NCBI GenBank assembly: GCA_028278245.1 | Contig: JANQEQ010000173.1 | Coordinates: 62,001-126,000, forward strand | Length of the DNA: 64,000 bases | Origin: Phycisphaerales bacterium | GTDB lineage: Bacteria; Planctomycetota; Phycisphaerae; Phycisphaerales; SM1A02 | Reading direction: 5' to 3' | Shown here: positions 42,764-52,238 of the stretch, piece by piece | Position numbering within the stretch: position 1 is the first letter of the stretch | Layout of the letters: every line of letters begins with the position of its first letter | Made by a program: the position numbers and the translations under genes | The notes under the pieces: generated by a model | The model's database searches: none | Told to the model about the DNA's origin: nothing | What the model saw: only the letters and a program-made list of their open reading frames with translations

Positions 42764-43672
42764 ATGACCGGTTCGAAACAGAACACCGTCGGCAGCGTGA
42801 CGGAGAAAACCAGTGCGCCCGTTGAGGTAACCGTGCCGGATACATCGTCATCCAAGCCGGTTACACTCCGTACGATCTGCCGTGATTACGTCCTTGCCGC
42901 CCGGAAGTTTTCGTGTCTTACCTGCTATGACGCAACAACGGCACGGTGGCTGGAGCGCGCAGGAGTCCCGATGCTGCTGGTCGGTGATACGGCAGCAGAG
43001 ATGATTCTGGGATTTCCCGGCACAATCCATGCGCCGCTGGATTTCCTTATCCAACTCACTGCAGCAGTGAAACGGGGCGCACCCAAAACGCTGGTGATGG
43101 CAGACATGCCGTTTATGAGTTACCAGGCGGATGACACTGAGGGCATCCATAATGCCGGTCGATTCATGACCGAAGGTATGGCTGACTGTGTTAAACTCGA
43201 AGTTGATCACACCTTCACCGGTCTGGTGATGCGTATGGCTCGGGCGGGTGTACCGGTAGTGGGGCACATTGGATGTCGTCCACAACAGGCGAAGCTGCGC
43301 GGGGGATATCGCTCAGTGGGGCGCACGGCCGAAGAAGGCAAGCAGATGATCACAGACGCGCTTGCCATGGAGCAGGCGGGAGCGGTGATGTTGCTCATCG
43401 AAGCGGCTCCATGCGAAGTGACTGAGCGCATCGTCGAGAAAACGAACATACCTGTCATCGGATGTGGTGCCGGTTCTGCATGCCACGGGCAGGTTGTTGT
43501 GCTCCAGGATCTGCTGGGTTTGACCGATTGGCAGCCGAAATTCGCCCATCCTCTGGCGGATTTGGGGTCTCAGATCAAGCAAGCCGCCCAGGAATGGGTC
43601 GAAAAGGTCAAAACTTCTGATTTGGGCGATCATCCGTATAAGATGATGGACCATGAGGCTGAGAAACTCTGA
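42764..43672 (+). CDS. panB: 3-methyl-2-oxobutanoate hydroxymethyltransferase
   Basis: PanB makes ketopantoate from ketoisovalerate and methylene-THF, for pantothenate and CoA. The 302-residue product has the family signatures: SCLTCYDATTARWLERAG, LVGDTAAEMILGF, VMADMPFMSY, KLEVDH, VVGHIGCRPQQAKLRGGY and VIGCGAG. The metal ligands are in GDTAAE and MADMPF. Start ATG 42764 was chosen because the in-frame GTG at 42725 adds only a Ser/Thr-rich stretch. A 23-residue Thr/Val-rich extension precedes the core. It is divergent from alaS. Confidence 0.94.
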   Translation: MTGSKQNTVGSVTEKTSAPVEVTVPDTSSSKPVTLRTICRDYVLAARKFSCLTCYDATTARWLERAGVPMLLVGDTAAEMILGFPGTIHAPLDFLIQLTAAVKRGAPKTLVMADMPFMSYQADDTEGIHNAGRFMTEGMADCVKLEVDHTFTGLVMRMARAGVPVVGHIGCRPQQAKLRGGYRSVGRTAEEGKQMITDALAMEQAGAVMLLIEAAPCEVTERIVEKTNIPVIGCGAGSACHGQVVVLQDLLGLTDWQPKFAHPLADLGSQIKQAAQEWVEKVKTSDLGDHPYKMMDHEAEKL

Positions 43673-43790
43673 TCTGTTTATTTCGGATCTTGTGGATTTG
43701 GCAAATGTCCGGCAGCATCTACGGAATAAGTGTGCATACGTAATGTGCCGGTGAAACAGACGGTGGGGGAGGTGAATGAGGCAGTGACCC

Positions 43791-45575
43791 ATGCGAAAAT
43801 TGAGCGACTATGGTCCAAGTCTGATCGTTTTGTTTACGGCAGCAGTGGTATTGCTGGCCGGCCCCTTTGCGGTTCGAGAGATCACCTTTGCCCGTGACCA
43901 GGCACGCATCCACCAGGCGGCTCATCGTCTGGCTGAATCGGATGTCCTGGCGGAACTGAATCAGGCTTATCGGGATATCGCCACGTTCGTCGAACCTTCG
44001 GTCGTGCATATCAGTGCAGCCCAGTTTGTCCGCACGGCACCGTTTGGTGAGATCGAACCACGGCTATCTACCGGCTCCGGCTGGATTTTCGACGACCTTG
44101 GTCATGTCGTGACGAATTATCACGTCGTGGAAGATGCCCAGCGAATCGAAGTGCAACTTTACGATGGGGAACTGCGCGAGGCAGAATTGCTTGGATCCGA
44201 TCCGACCACGGACATTGCAGTGTTGAAAATTCCGCCCGGTCGTTTGCACCCTGCGGAATTGGCCGATCCCAGCGAGTCGGTCCTTCAGGGCGATCTGGTA
44301 TTTGCATTCGGCTCGCCGTTCAACTTCCGCTTCTCCATGTCGTCCGGCGTAATTTCCGGGAAGGGGCGTTCGGTAGGGGTGATACGCAGCGAAACGGGGC
44401 AGGCGTATGAGAATTTCATCCAGGTTGATGCTGCGATTAATCCGGGCAACTCCGGAGGTCCGCTGACTGATTTCCGCGGCAGGGTCATTGGAATGAACAC
44501 CGCCATTCCCACTGAAGATGGCGAATTTTCCGGTGTCGGCCTGGCCATTCCCGTCAGCATGATTTATCCCACCGTGAGCCAGATCGTGGAAACCGGCGTG
44601 GTTAGCAAGGGATTTCTGGGGATCAGCGCTCTTGATCGCCAGCAACCCGTGGCCTGGGAAATGCGCACCATGCAGTTCACCGGCTTTGGCGTGGTCATCG
44701 GCCACATTGCCTCAGACAGCCCATTTACCGACAACGGCCTGCATATCGGCGACATCATCACGCATGTGAACAATCAACAGGTTGCCACGATCGCGCAGTT
44801 TCAGACGGCCATCTCTGCCGTGGATGCAGATGATGAGGTGTATGTGCGACTGTGGCGCTACGATGCCAATCGTGATGTGGGACGTGAAGTTGTAGTGGAG
44901 ATCCCGGGAATCCTCACCGCTGATATGTCTGAGTTGTCACTCGTGCAGGCAAATGAATCAGTGGGGCGGGAGATGGAACTCATGGGATTTACCGGCCGAG
45001 GCGTGCGTGTTATTCGCTGCCAACCTGATGGCCCTGCCCGCGCTGCCGGGGTAAAGCGATTCGACATCATCACCCATGTCAACGACGAACCCATCGAAAC
45101 CATGCTCCAGTTGCAGTCGATCATTTCATCGATTCGGCCCGGCGACATCGCCAAGCTGACCATCTGGCGTTACCAGCCGGAAACCGACAGCGGAACAATC
45201 ATCCACGTTGATGTACCGCTGGCCCGAATGGATCGCCTGCGCATCACCGGGCTGATACCGCCGGATCAGGATAAAACACAAATCGCCGGACTGGGTATCG
45301 CAAAAATGTCGTCCAGCACCAAGAAACTCGCGCGGAAATACGACATGGCTTATCACCCCGGCGTGATCATCGAGGAATGCGTAGAGGGTTCTCCACTGAA
45401 GGAACAGATCCCCACCGGCTCCACACTTGTGGCTGTTATGGATCGTACCGTTTCCAATGTCGATGAATTTCTCAACGAAATGCGGCGGTACAACCTGTTC
45501 AATGGAGTGAGGGTGACCATCGTCGACCCGCATGGCAGAACTTCCCAGCCTATCCTAGGCGTGATTGCAGAATGA
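43791..45575 (+). CDS. HtrA/DegP-type serine protease with PDZ domains
   Basis: The 594-residue protein has an N-terminal membrane anchor (residues 10-28). The S1C protease triad is His111 (TNYHVVED), Asp141 (DPTTDIAVL) and Ser221 (NPGNSGGPL). PDZ-like repeats follow at about 270-380 (FTDNGLHIGDIITHVNNQQV), about 395-480 (GPARAAGVKRFDIITHVNDEPI), and a degenerate one near 520-585. It should sit in the periplasmic space and help with protein quality control. HtrA forms usually have one or two PDZ domains, so three here is unusual. Start ATG 43791 is 119 bases after panB. Confidence 0.92.
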   Translation: MRKLSDYGPSLIVLFTAAVVLLAGPFAVREITFARDQARIHQAAHRLAESDVLAELNQAYRDIATFVEPSVVHISAAQFVRTAPFGEIEPRLSTGSGWIFDDLGHVVTNYHVVEDAQRIEVQLYDGELREAELLGSDPTTDIAVLKIPPGRLHPAELADPSESVLQGDLVFAFGSPFNFRFSMSSGVISGKGRSVGVIRSETGQAYENFIQVDAAINPGNSGGPLTDFRGRVIGMNTAIPTEDGEFSGVGLAIPVSMIYPTVSQIVETGVVSKGFLGISALDRQQPVAWEMRTMQFTGFGVVIGHIASDSPFTDNGLHIGDIITHVNNQQVATIAQFQTAISAVDADDEVYVRLWRYDANRDVGREVVVEIPGILTADMSELSLVQANESVGREMELMGFTGRGVRVIRCQPDGPARAAGVKRFDIITHVNDEPIETMLQLQSIISSIRPGDIAKLTIWRYQPETDSGTIIHVDVPLARMDRLRITGLIPPDQDKTQIAGLGIAKMSSSTKKLARKYDMAYHPGVIIEECVEGSPLKEQIPTGSTLVAVMDRTVSNVDEFLNEMRRYNLFNGVRVTIVDPHGRTSQPILGVIAE

Positions 45576-45624
45576 TCGCTCCGTACAAGGCTTCCGGGCG
45601 CAAATCGGGTAGGATCTTGTTGTT

Positions 45625-46473
45625 GTGATTGACCAGGCATCACTCAGTCAGATGGTTGATGATCCCTACGAGCGGCCGCTGCTGCGAGTGGAGAATCTGT
45701 GTACCTACTTTCCGATTTACAGCGGATTTCTGCAACGCAATATCGGGCATGTCAAAGCGGTCAATGACGTGAGCTTCCACATCCATGCGGGGGAAACGCT
45801 GGGACTGGTGGGCGAATCCGGCTGTGGCAAGACCACGACCGGCCGATCCATCCTCCGTTTGGCTCGCGTTACCAGCGGGCAGGTCTACTTTGAGGGAAAA
45901 TCCATTCTGGATCTCTCGCGCCGTCGCCTGCAACGATTACGCCGGGAAATGCAGATCATTTTTCAGGATCCGATCGGATCGCTCAATCCGCGTCTCACGA
46001 TCGGGCAGATCGTCAGCGAGCCGTTGCTGGTGCACGGCATTGCATCGGGTGATGAACTGCATCGGCAGGTGGCAGAGTTATTGGATCGTTGCGGATTATT
46101 TCCGGGCGCGGCTTATCGATACCCGCATGAGTTCTCCGGAGGTCAGCGGCAGCGCATTGCCATCGCGCGCGCTTTGGCGCTGCGCCCGAAACTGATCGTT
46201 TGCGATGAGCCGACCAGTGCGCTGGATGTTTCGATTCAATCACAGATTCTCAACCTGTTGCAGGATCTTCAGGATGAGTTCGATCTCTCTTATCTGTTTA
46301 TCAGCCACGACATGGCCGTGATCAATCATATCTGTGATCGTGTGGCGGTGATGCACAACGGCAAAATTGTCGAGCAGGGTGACCGCAACCAGATTATTAA
46401 TGATCCCCAACACCCGTACACCAAGAAACTCCTTGCCGCCGTGCCGGATGTAACTCCGACGCGTACGGGTTAA
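45625..46473 (+). CDS. Oligopeptide/dipeptide ABC transporter ATPase (OppF/DppF type), orphan
   Basis: The 282-residue ATPase has the Walker [10 protein letters not shown], the OppF-specific block [21 protein letters not shown], the ABC signature SGGQRQR and Walker [13 protein letters not shown]. The C-terminal ends [14 protein letters not shown], as in the OppF/DppF family. In the family it pairs with OppD, OppB and OppC to import peptides. None of these lie in the window, so its partners are elsewhere or lost. The start is GTG 45625, 49 bases after the protease gene. AGGA at 45611-45614 lies 10 bases upstream. Confidence 0.88.
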   Translation: MIDQASLSQMVDDPYERPLLRVENLCTYFPIYSGFLQRNIGHVKAVNDVSFHIHAGETLGLVGESGCGKTTTGRSILRLARVTSGQVYFEGKSILDLSRRRLQRLRREMQIIFQDPIGSLNPRLTIGQIVSEPLLVHGIASGDELHRQVAELLDRCGLFPGAAYRYPHEFSGGQRQRIAIARALALRPKLIVCDEPTSALDVSIQSQILNLLQDLQDEFDLSYLFISHDMAVINHICDRVAVMHNGKIVEQGDRNQIINDPQHPYTKKLLAAVPDVTPTRTG

Positions 46474-46574
46474 AAAAACCGCGCAAGCCGGATCTGACGA
46501 ATCTTCGAGGAAGTTCTGGATTCCCCTACACCTTTGACGGCTTACTTGACAGTACTGTTATTAACAAACACCGC

Positions 46575-46589
46575 CGCCTCCTAGAGGCG
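46575..46589 (-). terminator. Hairpin after the PEP-CTERM-like gene on the minus strand
   Basis: CGCCTC and GAGGCG form a 6-bp stem with a 3-base loop, about 50 bases beyond the stop of the minus-strand gene. A T-containing stretch (GTGTTTGTTAAT) follows. It may serve both convergent genes. Confidence 0.45.
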
Positions 46590-46637
46590 ACGGTACGTAG
46601 TGTTATGTGATCAAACAGACAGAAACAGGTTGACCGA

Positions 46638-47300
46638 TTACCGGCGACGGCGGCCAACCAGACCCGCCAGGCCGAGTAGTGCCAATGCACCCGGTGATGG
46701 GAGATAAATTGAGTCATAATCGACGACAGTTGGACCTCCATCCGGAAGCCAGGCAATTTTTGTACTAATTTCTAATTCAGGAAGACCATCTACCGGGTTG
46801 GCTAAGGTGAAGTTGCCGATCAGGACGCGATAATAAGTGCCATCAAAAACACCAAAGGTCACAGGATCCGTGGGGACACGGCTCCAACCACCGTCATCAC
46901 CGAGGAAGGTGTTTGCAGTCCAGTGCGGACCGGTGTTCCAAAATTCACCGGTTGGGCCATCGGTTCCACTGTCGGTAGATCCGATCGTCCAGTACGTGTC
47001 ATAGTGCAGCCCCTCAAACATGGGATCAAAAGCAGCATTATGCTCCGTGTCTCCACCTAACTCGTGATGATAGAACGATGTACTTGTCCATGCAGTTACC
47101 GGCTCATCTACATCGCCACCTATACCGACGAGCTGGTTAAGTGGGGAATCAAACAGAGCATAGACACGGTATGTGGTGTCAAACCCCGCCGGTCTGTCAA
47201 ATGTGTCGTTTGTGTACAGTTCGCCGTACAGGCCTGCATAATCAGCGTTAGCAGTGCTGGCGATAAAAAGGGAACCGGTGAGTACAATCATCTTGTTCAT
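46638..47300 (-). CDS. Secreted protein with a PEP-CTERM-like tail
   Basis: The 220-residue protein has a signal peptide (MNKMIVLTGSLFIASTANAD). Its body is rich in Gly, Asp, Thr, Tyr and Trp. The C-terminus, PSPGALALLGLAGLVGRRRR, is a hydrophobic helix and an Arg cluster, as in PEP-CTERM-like planctomycete tails (PSPG in place of PEP). It is probably sorted and cleaved at the surface. The body resembles no known family. Convergent with the oppF-like gene. Confidence 0.75.
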   Translation of the reverse strand: MNKMIVLTGSLFIASTANADYAGLYGELYTNDTFDRPAGFDTTYRVYALFDSPLNQLVGIGGDVDEPVTAWTSTSFYHHELGGDTEHNAAFDPMFEGLHYDTYWTIGSTDSGTDGPTGEFWNTGPHWTANTFLGDDGGWSRVPTDPVTFGVFDGTYYRVLIGNFTLANPVDGLPELEISTKIAWLPDGGPTVVDYDSIYLPSPGALALLGLAGLVGRRRR

Positions 47301-47678
47301 GAGAAAGACCTTTCTTATTTATCCTTGTCTCATTCCACAGACAACAATTGCTGCAACACACAACGTTGCTGTTGCCACTCTCTCTCTATTGAATCAAGAC
47401 ACCCCCACATTTGTACGGCAGGCAACATAAGCTGCAATACACTTTGCAGCGTTACCTCCCCCGGTCTCCATTAACAAAATACGACTTCTCGCCTCAAAGT
47501 CAAGGATTTTTTCATCTGAAGTAAGATAATAGAAAGGATTGAATATTCGGACAGGCCTGGTTCATAGCAATAGAGCGCCAATGATGATTTATGTAGAAAG
47601 TCTTACTGGTAGTCTGATTGATACCAGCTTTCCATCGGAAGAAGGTTCCCCATGTGGTATACCGGCGCGAATATACAC
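47301..47678. other. Intergenic region between two secreted-protein genes
   Basis: The 378 bases are AT-richer, with no supported gene. Short frames here match nothing. Confidence 0.4.
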
Positions 47679-48611
47679 TTATGGGCAGACACCCCACAAG
47701 CCAAGTATGGCGAAGATATCATCGACGTTTACTACGCCATCGCCTGTGATATCACCGGGACACGGTTCCGGGCATGTCACGTTGAAGCAGTATTCGTTAT
47801 CGCCGAAATATGTTCCGCCTAGTTCATTACATTCCGATCCTTCAATATCGACACAACCCTCACCAATGCAACATGCTCCAATGTGCGCAGGTGGCGGGCA
47901 ATGTTCACTGACAATATTCCCGCCGCCATCGACATAATCGCCATAGATTTGCCCCGGTGAATTTTCGCATACTCGTGTGGATGTGAGTATCGGATTGCTG
48001 CTGCCGGAACTGCGTATCCCTCCGCCTTCATTATTGATTATAACGCAATTGGAAATAATCGGATTAGAGTTGTGGTGGTTGGAAATACCCCCCCCTCCGT
48101 AGGGATTTGCATTTTCAGAAATTGTGCAATTGATTATCGTTGGGCTGCTCTCGTAATTGTACAACCCACCAGTAGCGTAATAGGGATGAGCGTGATTGCC
48201 CGTAATTATGCAGTTCACAATTGTTGGGCTGGCCCACGCGTTGTGAATTCCTCCCCCAAGTATGCTTGGTGAATCATGGGTGATCACGAATCCGTTAATG
48301 ATCGTATCCGGACCTTCATCATTCTGACAGAGAATGGTGAATGATTCACTCGATGTTGAAATGATTGTGCTGGCAACTATGTCCGGATCATTTGGATCAA
48401 GACAGCGCAGTGTGATCGCTTTGCCCTGCATGTTGAGTGATTCGTGATATGTTCCCGGATGAACGATGATCACATCACCGTCTACCGCGAGAGTGATGGC
48501 TCCAACAATCCACGGGACATCATCCGGAACGTGAATTTCCTCTGCGGAAACTGAAAAGGTCAACGAAAGTGAGATGTATACTGCTGTGAAAAAATGAATG
48601 GGTTGTTGCAT
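47679..48611 (-). CDS. Secreted beta-helix protein with a Cys module and dockerin-like repeat (paralogue A)
   Basis: The 310-residue protein has a signal peptide (about residues 1-23) and a right-handed beta-helix. It begins IHVPDDVPWIVGAITLAV, with the HPGTY and INGFVITHD repeats and SNPIISNCVIINN coils. Then comes a six-cysteine module (ACCIGEGC, C-x7-C, GGTYFG, C-x4-C, CPE) shared with the SecG tail. It ends with a dockerin-like calcium repeat (CPGDITGDGVVNVDDIF, ILGLWGVC). It should be an extracellular surface or matrix protein, possibly acting on polysaccharide, but no catalytic site is clear. GGAGG lies 8 bases before the ATG at 48611. The next gene upstream is a close paralogue with the same start region. 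Confidence 0.85.
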   Translation of the reverse strand: MQQPIHFFTAVYISLSLTFSVSAEEIHVPDDVPWIVGAITLAVDGDVIIVHPGTYHESLNMQGKAITLRCLDPNDPDIVASTIISTSSESFTILCQNDEGPDTIINGFVITHDSPSILGGGIHNAWASPTIVNCIITGNHAHPYYATGGLYNYESSPTIINCTISENANPYGGGGISNHHNSNPIISNCVIINNEGGGIRSSGSSNPILTSTRVCENSPGQIYGDYVDGGGNIVSEHCPPPAHIGACCIGEGCVDIEGSECNELGGTYFGDNEYCFNVTCPEPCPGDITGDGVVNVDDIFAILGLWGVCP

Positions 48612-48779
48612 GGGGTCGTCCTCCACCGGCACAGAAGGTGCCACTCGATCCTGAAATGTTGTTCCTGATCACCAGATTTTGTTGCGACCATAGAAACTTA
48701 TTCAATAACTCAAAAATAATGTGTCATAGGTATAACAACTGCGACTCAACGAATCGCAGATCCTTTCTGTATATATGCA

Positions 48780-49706
48780 TCACGGACAGACGCCCCACAA
48801 GCCAAGTATGGCGAAGATGTCATCTACGTTTACTTGTCCATCACCTGTAATGTCACCGGGGCAGGGTTCCGGGCAGGTTACATTGAAGCAGAACTCGTTA
48901 TCACCGAGATATGCGCCGCCCAGTTCATCACATTCTGGACTTTTCAGATCGACACAACCCTCGCCAATACAACAAGCTCCGATGGGTGCAGGCGGTGGGC
49001 AGTAATCACTGACAGTATTTCCTCCGTTATCGGTATAGCCGCCGCGAATTTGTTCGCTTGAGTTGCCGCACACTCGTGTGGACGTGAGTATCGGATTACT
49101 GCTCGAACTGTAAATCCCTCCGCCGTCATTATTAATAATGACACAGTTAGTGATTATCGGGTTTGAATTTGAGGTACAATAGATACCTCCACCTAAATCC
49201 GATGAGTTCTGGGAGAAGGTACAATTTATTACTCGTGGGCTACTTTCGTAATTGTATATTCCACCACCATGGTATGGAGCAACTGCATGATTACATATAA
49301 AGATGCAATTCATAACTGTCGGGCACACTGATACGTTATGCAGTCCTCCACTCCCCTCGTACTGAGAGTCGTGAGTGATAACGAATCCGTTGATGATCGT
49401 GTCCGTACTTTCATCATTTTCACAGGTAATCGTTGCGTACATACTGGGAGCTGAAATGATGGTGCTGGTGACGATGGCAGGATCATTCGGATCCAGACTA
49501 CGTAAAGTGATTGCTTTGCCCTGCATATTAATGTTTTCGCTATACGTCCCCGGATGAACGATGATCACATCACCATCTACCGCTAGAGTGATGGCTCCTA
49601 CGATCCACGGGACATCATCAGGAACGTGAATTTCGTCCGCAGGTGCTGAAGCTACTGAAAAGAGTGCTACACACGCGGTCGTAAGAAAGTGAATTGGATG
49701 TTGCAT
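48780..49706 (-). CDS. Secreted beta-helix protein with a Cys module and dockerin-like repeat (paralogue B)
   Basis: The 308-residue product closely parallels its neighbour over the full length: signal peptide (ends SVASAPADE), beta-helix start IHVPDDVPWIVGAITL, Asn ladder coils (SNPIITNCVIINN), the ACCIGEGC module and CPGDITGDGQVNVDDIF at the end. The two genes are tandem, same strand, 168 bases apart. They look like a recent duplication with divergence in the helix coils. Both start in the GGAGGA-x7-ATG pattern. Dockerin-like repeats may bind cohesin-like partners or calcium, but no cohesin is seen here. Confidence 0.85.
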   Translation of the reverse strand: MQHPIHFLTTACVALFSVASAPADEIHVPDDVPWIVGAITLAVDGDVIIVHPGTYSENINMQGKAITLRSLDPNDPAIVTSTIISAPSMYATITCENDESTDTIINGFVITHDSQYEGSGGLHNVSVCPTVMNCIFICNHAVAPYHGGGIYNYESSPRVINCTFSQNSSDLGGGIYCTSNSNPIITNCVIINNDGGGIYSSSSNPILTSTRVCGNSSEQIRGGYTDNGGNTVSDYCPPPAPIGACCIGEGCVDLKSPECDELGGAYLGDNEFCFNVTCPEPCPGDITGDGQVNVDDIFAILGLWGVCP

Positions 49707-49881
49707 GGGGTATTCCTCCACTGGCACATACCGTACCAGAAGATCCTGATTAATCGAGAAGAAAGTTCAATAACTCCATGCTGAGAAGACAAAATGGGGG
49801 AAACCCCTTGTATATATTGGGGCTTACAGCATGAGTGTGGGGGGGTTTGACGCAGGATGTGACCTCTGAGAAACTCTCTTC

Positions 49882-50373
49882 ATGACGACTGAAGGGGCGA
49901 TGGGCGAATATCGGCTGCGATTGTCGGACGATCGAGAATTCGGCCCGGTGCCGATGGAGACGATTCTGCAATGGGCTCGGCAGGGGCGTGTGCCGAGAGA
50001 TGTCCAACTCATCTCACAGGATGATGGAGTTGAATACAGTGTGCTTGACATGCCGGAGTTGGCGCGGATTGTCCAGGCTCCACCGACCGAATCGACCGGT
50101 TTACGCCATCCTCTGCCGAGCAGTCCCAGCGCGTTGATCCCCAGGGCAAATCCACACGCGCTCATCGGGTATTACCTGGCTGTGGCGTCGATCCTTCTGG
50201 TATTTCTGGCACCGGTGGCGATCGTGCTGGGTTTCATAGGATTGCGGAAAGTCAAAAAGAATCCTGCGATCAAAGGTACAACCCATGCGTGGGTTGCCAT
50301 CATCGGAGGTACCCTGGTGATCTTTGGATATGTTGCTATCTTCTCAATACCAACTCTGATGAGATCGTATTGA
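49882..50373 (+). CDS. GYF_2-domain membrane protein
   Basis: The 163-residue protein has an N-terminal GYF_2-type domain (YRLRLSDDREFGPVPMETIL, then ARQGRVPRDVQLISQDDG). A linker follows, then two C-terminal membrane helices with GFIGLRKVKKNPAIKG between them, a DUF4190-like pattern. GYF_2/DUF4190 proteins are common in planctomycetes and of unknown function. The GYF_2 domain lies in the cytoplasm if the helices follow the positive-inside rule. A G-run motif lies about 40 bases upstream. It is followed after 44 bases by thyA. Confidence 0.7.
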   Translation: MTTEGAMGEYRLRLSDDREFGPVPMETILQWARQGRVPRDVQLISQDDGVEYSVLDMPELARIVQAPPTESTGLRHPLPSSPSALIPRANPHALIGYYLAVASILLVFLAPVAIVLGFIGLRKVKKNPAIKGTTHAWVAIIGGTLVIFGYVAIFSIPTLMRSY

Positions 50374-50417
50374 CGGTCGTACCCCGGCACGAGGAACGCT
50401 GAGAAAGATATTGCCTG

Positions 50418-51212
50418 ATGAAACCCTACCTGGACCTCATGCAGCATGTGCTGGATAACGGAGCGAAGAAGGATGATCGCACCGGTACCGGAACACTCAG
50501 CGTGTTCGGTTACCAGATGCGCTTCGATCTTGAGCAGGGTTTCCCACTGCTTACGACGAAGAAGCTGCACCTGCGCTCGATTATCCATGAACTGTTATGG
50601 TTTCTGCACGGTGATACAAATATCCAATCACTCAACAACCAGGGCGTGTCGATCTGGGATGAATGGGCTGATGAGAGAGGCAGCCTTGGACCGATTTACG
50701 GGCGACAGTGGCGATCCTGGCCGAGTCCTGATGGGAAGAGTATTGATCAGATCGCGCAAGTCGTTCATACCATCAAATCCAATCCTGATTCCCGGCGAAT
50801 TGTGGTCAGTGCGTGGAACGTGGGCGAGCTTGATCAGATGGCGCTCCTGCCTTGCCATGTCATGTTTCAGTTTTATGTCGCGGATGGCAGATTGAGTTGC
50901 CAGTTGTATCAAAGGTCAGCGGATATTTTTCTCGGCGTGCCGTTCAACATCGCCAGCTACAGTCTGCTGACGATGATGGTCGCGCAGGTGTGCGGTCTTC
51001 AAGTGGGGGATTTTATTCATACGTTCGGCGATGCGCATCTGTATATAAATCATCTGGAGCAGGCGCAGCTTCAATTGCAGCGTACCCCCCGACATTTGCC
51101 TACGATGCGGATTAATCCGCGGGTCGACTCAATCTTCGGCTTCGCTTATGAAGATTTTGAAGTGGTGAATTACGATCCGCATCCCCACATCAAAGCACCG
51201 GTTGCCGTGTGA
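50418..51212 (+). CDS. thyA: Thymidylate synthase
   Basis: ThyA makes dTMP from dUMP and methylene-THF. The 264-residue product has the usual length. It has the [11 protein letters not shown] start and the catalytic Cys146 in [46 protein letters not shown] and the [19 protein letters not shown] end complete the family set. Nucleotide-binding Arg residues in RRIVVSAWN are present. It works with FolA, also in this window, which recycles its dihydrofolate product. Confidence 0.97.
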   Translation: MKPYLDLMQHVLDNGAKKDDRTGTGTLSVFGYQMRFDLEQGFPLLTTKKLHLRSIIHELLWFLHGDTNIQSLNNQGVSIWDEWADERGSLGPIYGRQWRSWPSPDGKSIDQIAQVVHTIKSNPDSRRIVVSAWNVGELDQMALLPCHVMFQFYVADGRLSCQLYQRSADIFLGVPFNIASYSLLTMMVAQVCGLQVGDFIHTFGDAHLYINHLEQAQLQLQRTPRHLPTMRINPRVDSIFGFAYEDFEVVNYDPHPHIKAPVAV

Positions 51213-51255
51213 GAAGATTTGCATTCGATTCATGAAGCGATGCGACTTTGTCACG

Positions 51256-52200
51256 TTACTCTGTTTCTGTGCTGTCGCTGAGGAATTCAATCACCGATGC
51301 AGTGCCCGCCGTGGTGATCGTGCCCGGATGATTATGCAACTGAACACGGCAGGAACTGTTGTGAAGTGACAACGTGACCAGGTGATCTTTGGTTGAACCC
51401 AACCACAGGTAGGGGTGTGTTGGTGAACTTCCCAGGTCGAGCAGGGAACGTTGCGCTGAGAGTTGTGCGGCTGCTCCGGCACTGTAACTGAAGCCGGCAA
51501 TCATCAGACATGTAGCGAAGATGATCACGCTGGCCGATAGAACTCTCAACCACGTGTCAATTGCCAGGCGGAACATCAGTACCGTCCACAGCGCAGCGGC
51601 GATGAGCAGTAACGTATCCAATCCCGCGACTGTTTGGATATCGACATACCACGAGTTGATGAACTGCGTGGTGACAGGTAGCGGTTGAAAGAGATCACTG
51701 CGTAACGGAGAGGCCAGCCAACTTACCAGGAGCACGCCGTACAAACCGGCAATCACCCCCGCAGCGTTGGAAAAAACGATTGCCGGCGGAGACATGCGAG
51801 GTCCACCGGGTGTGCCCGGTCGACTGGCACTCAGCCCTGCAGCCGGGATCGCAATGAACACGAACGTGATCATCAGCCACGTCGGGTGCGCCAGACCCAG
51901 TTGCAGAATCAGTGCAGGAATGCGAAGCCAGGTCCGAATCCCGGCTGTCAGCGCGTGGCCGAAATCCTGAGTCAGTTCCGGCACATGAATAAGCGGCGCG
52001 TAACCCAGGTGATAACCGATGTATCCCATCAGCCACAAAATAAGTAATCCACCTGCAGTAGCGATCACGCCGATTGCCAGATTAACAGGGAGGCGACGAT
52101 GTTCACCGCGTGCATGAACCCGCTTTACCGGTTGGCGCACCACCAGCATCTTGGGGCGGGGCGAGCTGGTGCGGGGCATGGGACGCGTGATGTTCGGCAT
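51256..52200 (-). CDS. Multi-pass membrane protein of unknown function
   Basis: I do not recognise this 314-residue protein. It has a basic Pro/Arg-rich start (MPNITRPMPRTSSPRPK) that faces the cytoplasm. Six membrane helices follow, then an outside tail of about 70 residues ending in an acidic segment. It follows the moxR gene by 38 bases on the same strand, so it may be a MoxR-linked membrane partner, but nothing in the sequence proves this. Confidence 0.6.
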   Translation of the reverse strand: MPNITRPMPRTSSPRPKMLVVRQPVKRVHARGEHRRLPVNLAIGVIATAGGLLILWLMGYIGYHLGYAPLIHVPELTQDFGHALTAGIRTWLRIPALILQLGLAHPTWLMITFVFIAIPAAGLSASRPGTPGGPRMSPPAIVFSNAAGVIAGLYGVLLVSWLASPLRSDLFQPLPVTTQFINSWYVDIQTVAGLDTLLLIAAALWTVLMFRLAIDTWLRVLSASVIIFATCLMIAGFSYSAGAAAQLSAQRSLLDLGSSPTHPYLWLGSTKDHLVTLSLHNSSCRVQLHNHPGTITTAGTASVIEFLSDSTETE

Positions 52201-52238
52201 GGGAGATAATCAACAAGTTCAGCCCGGACAATACCGGA

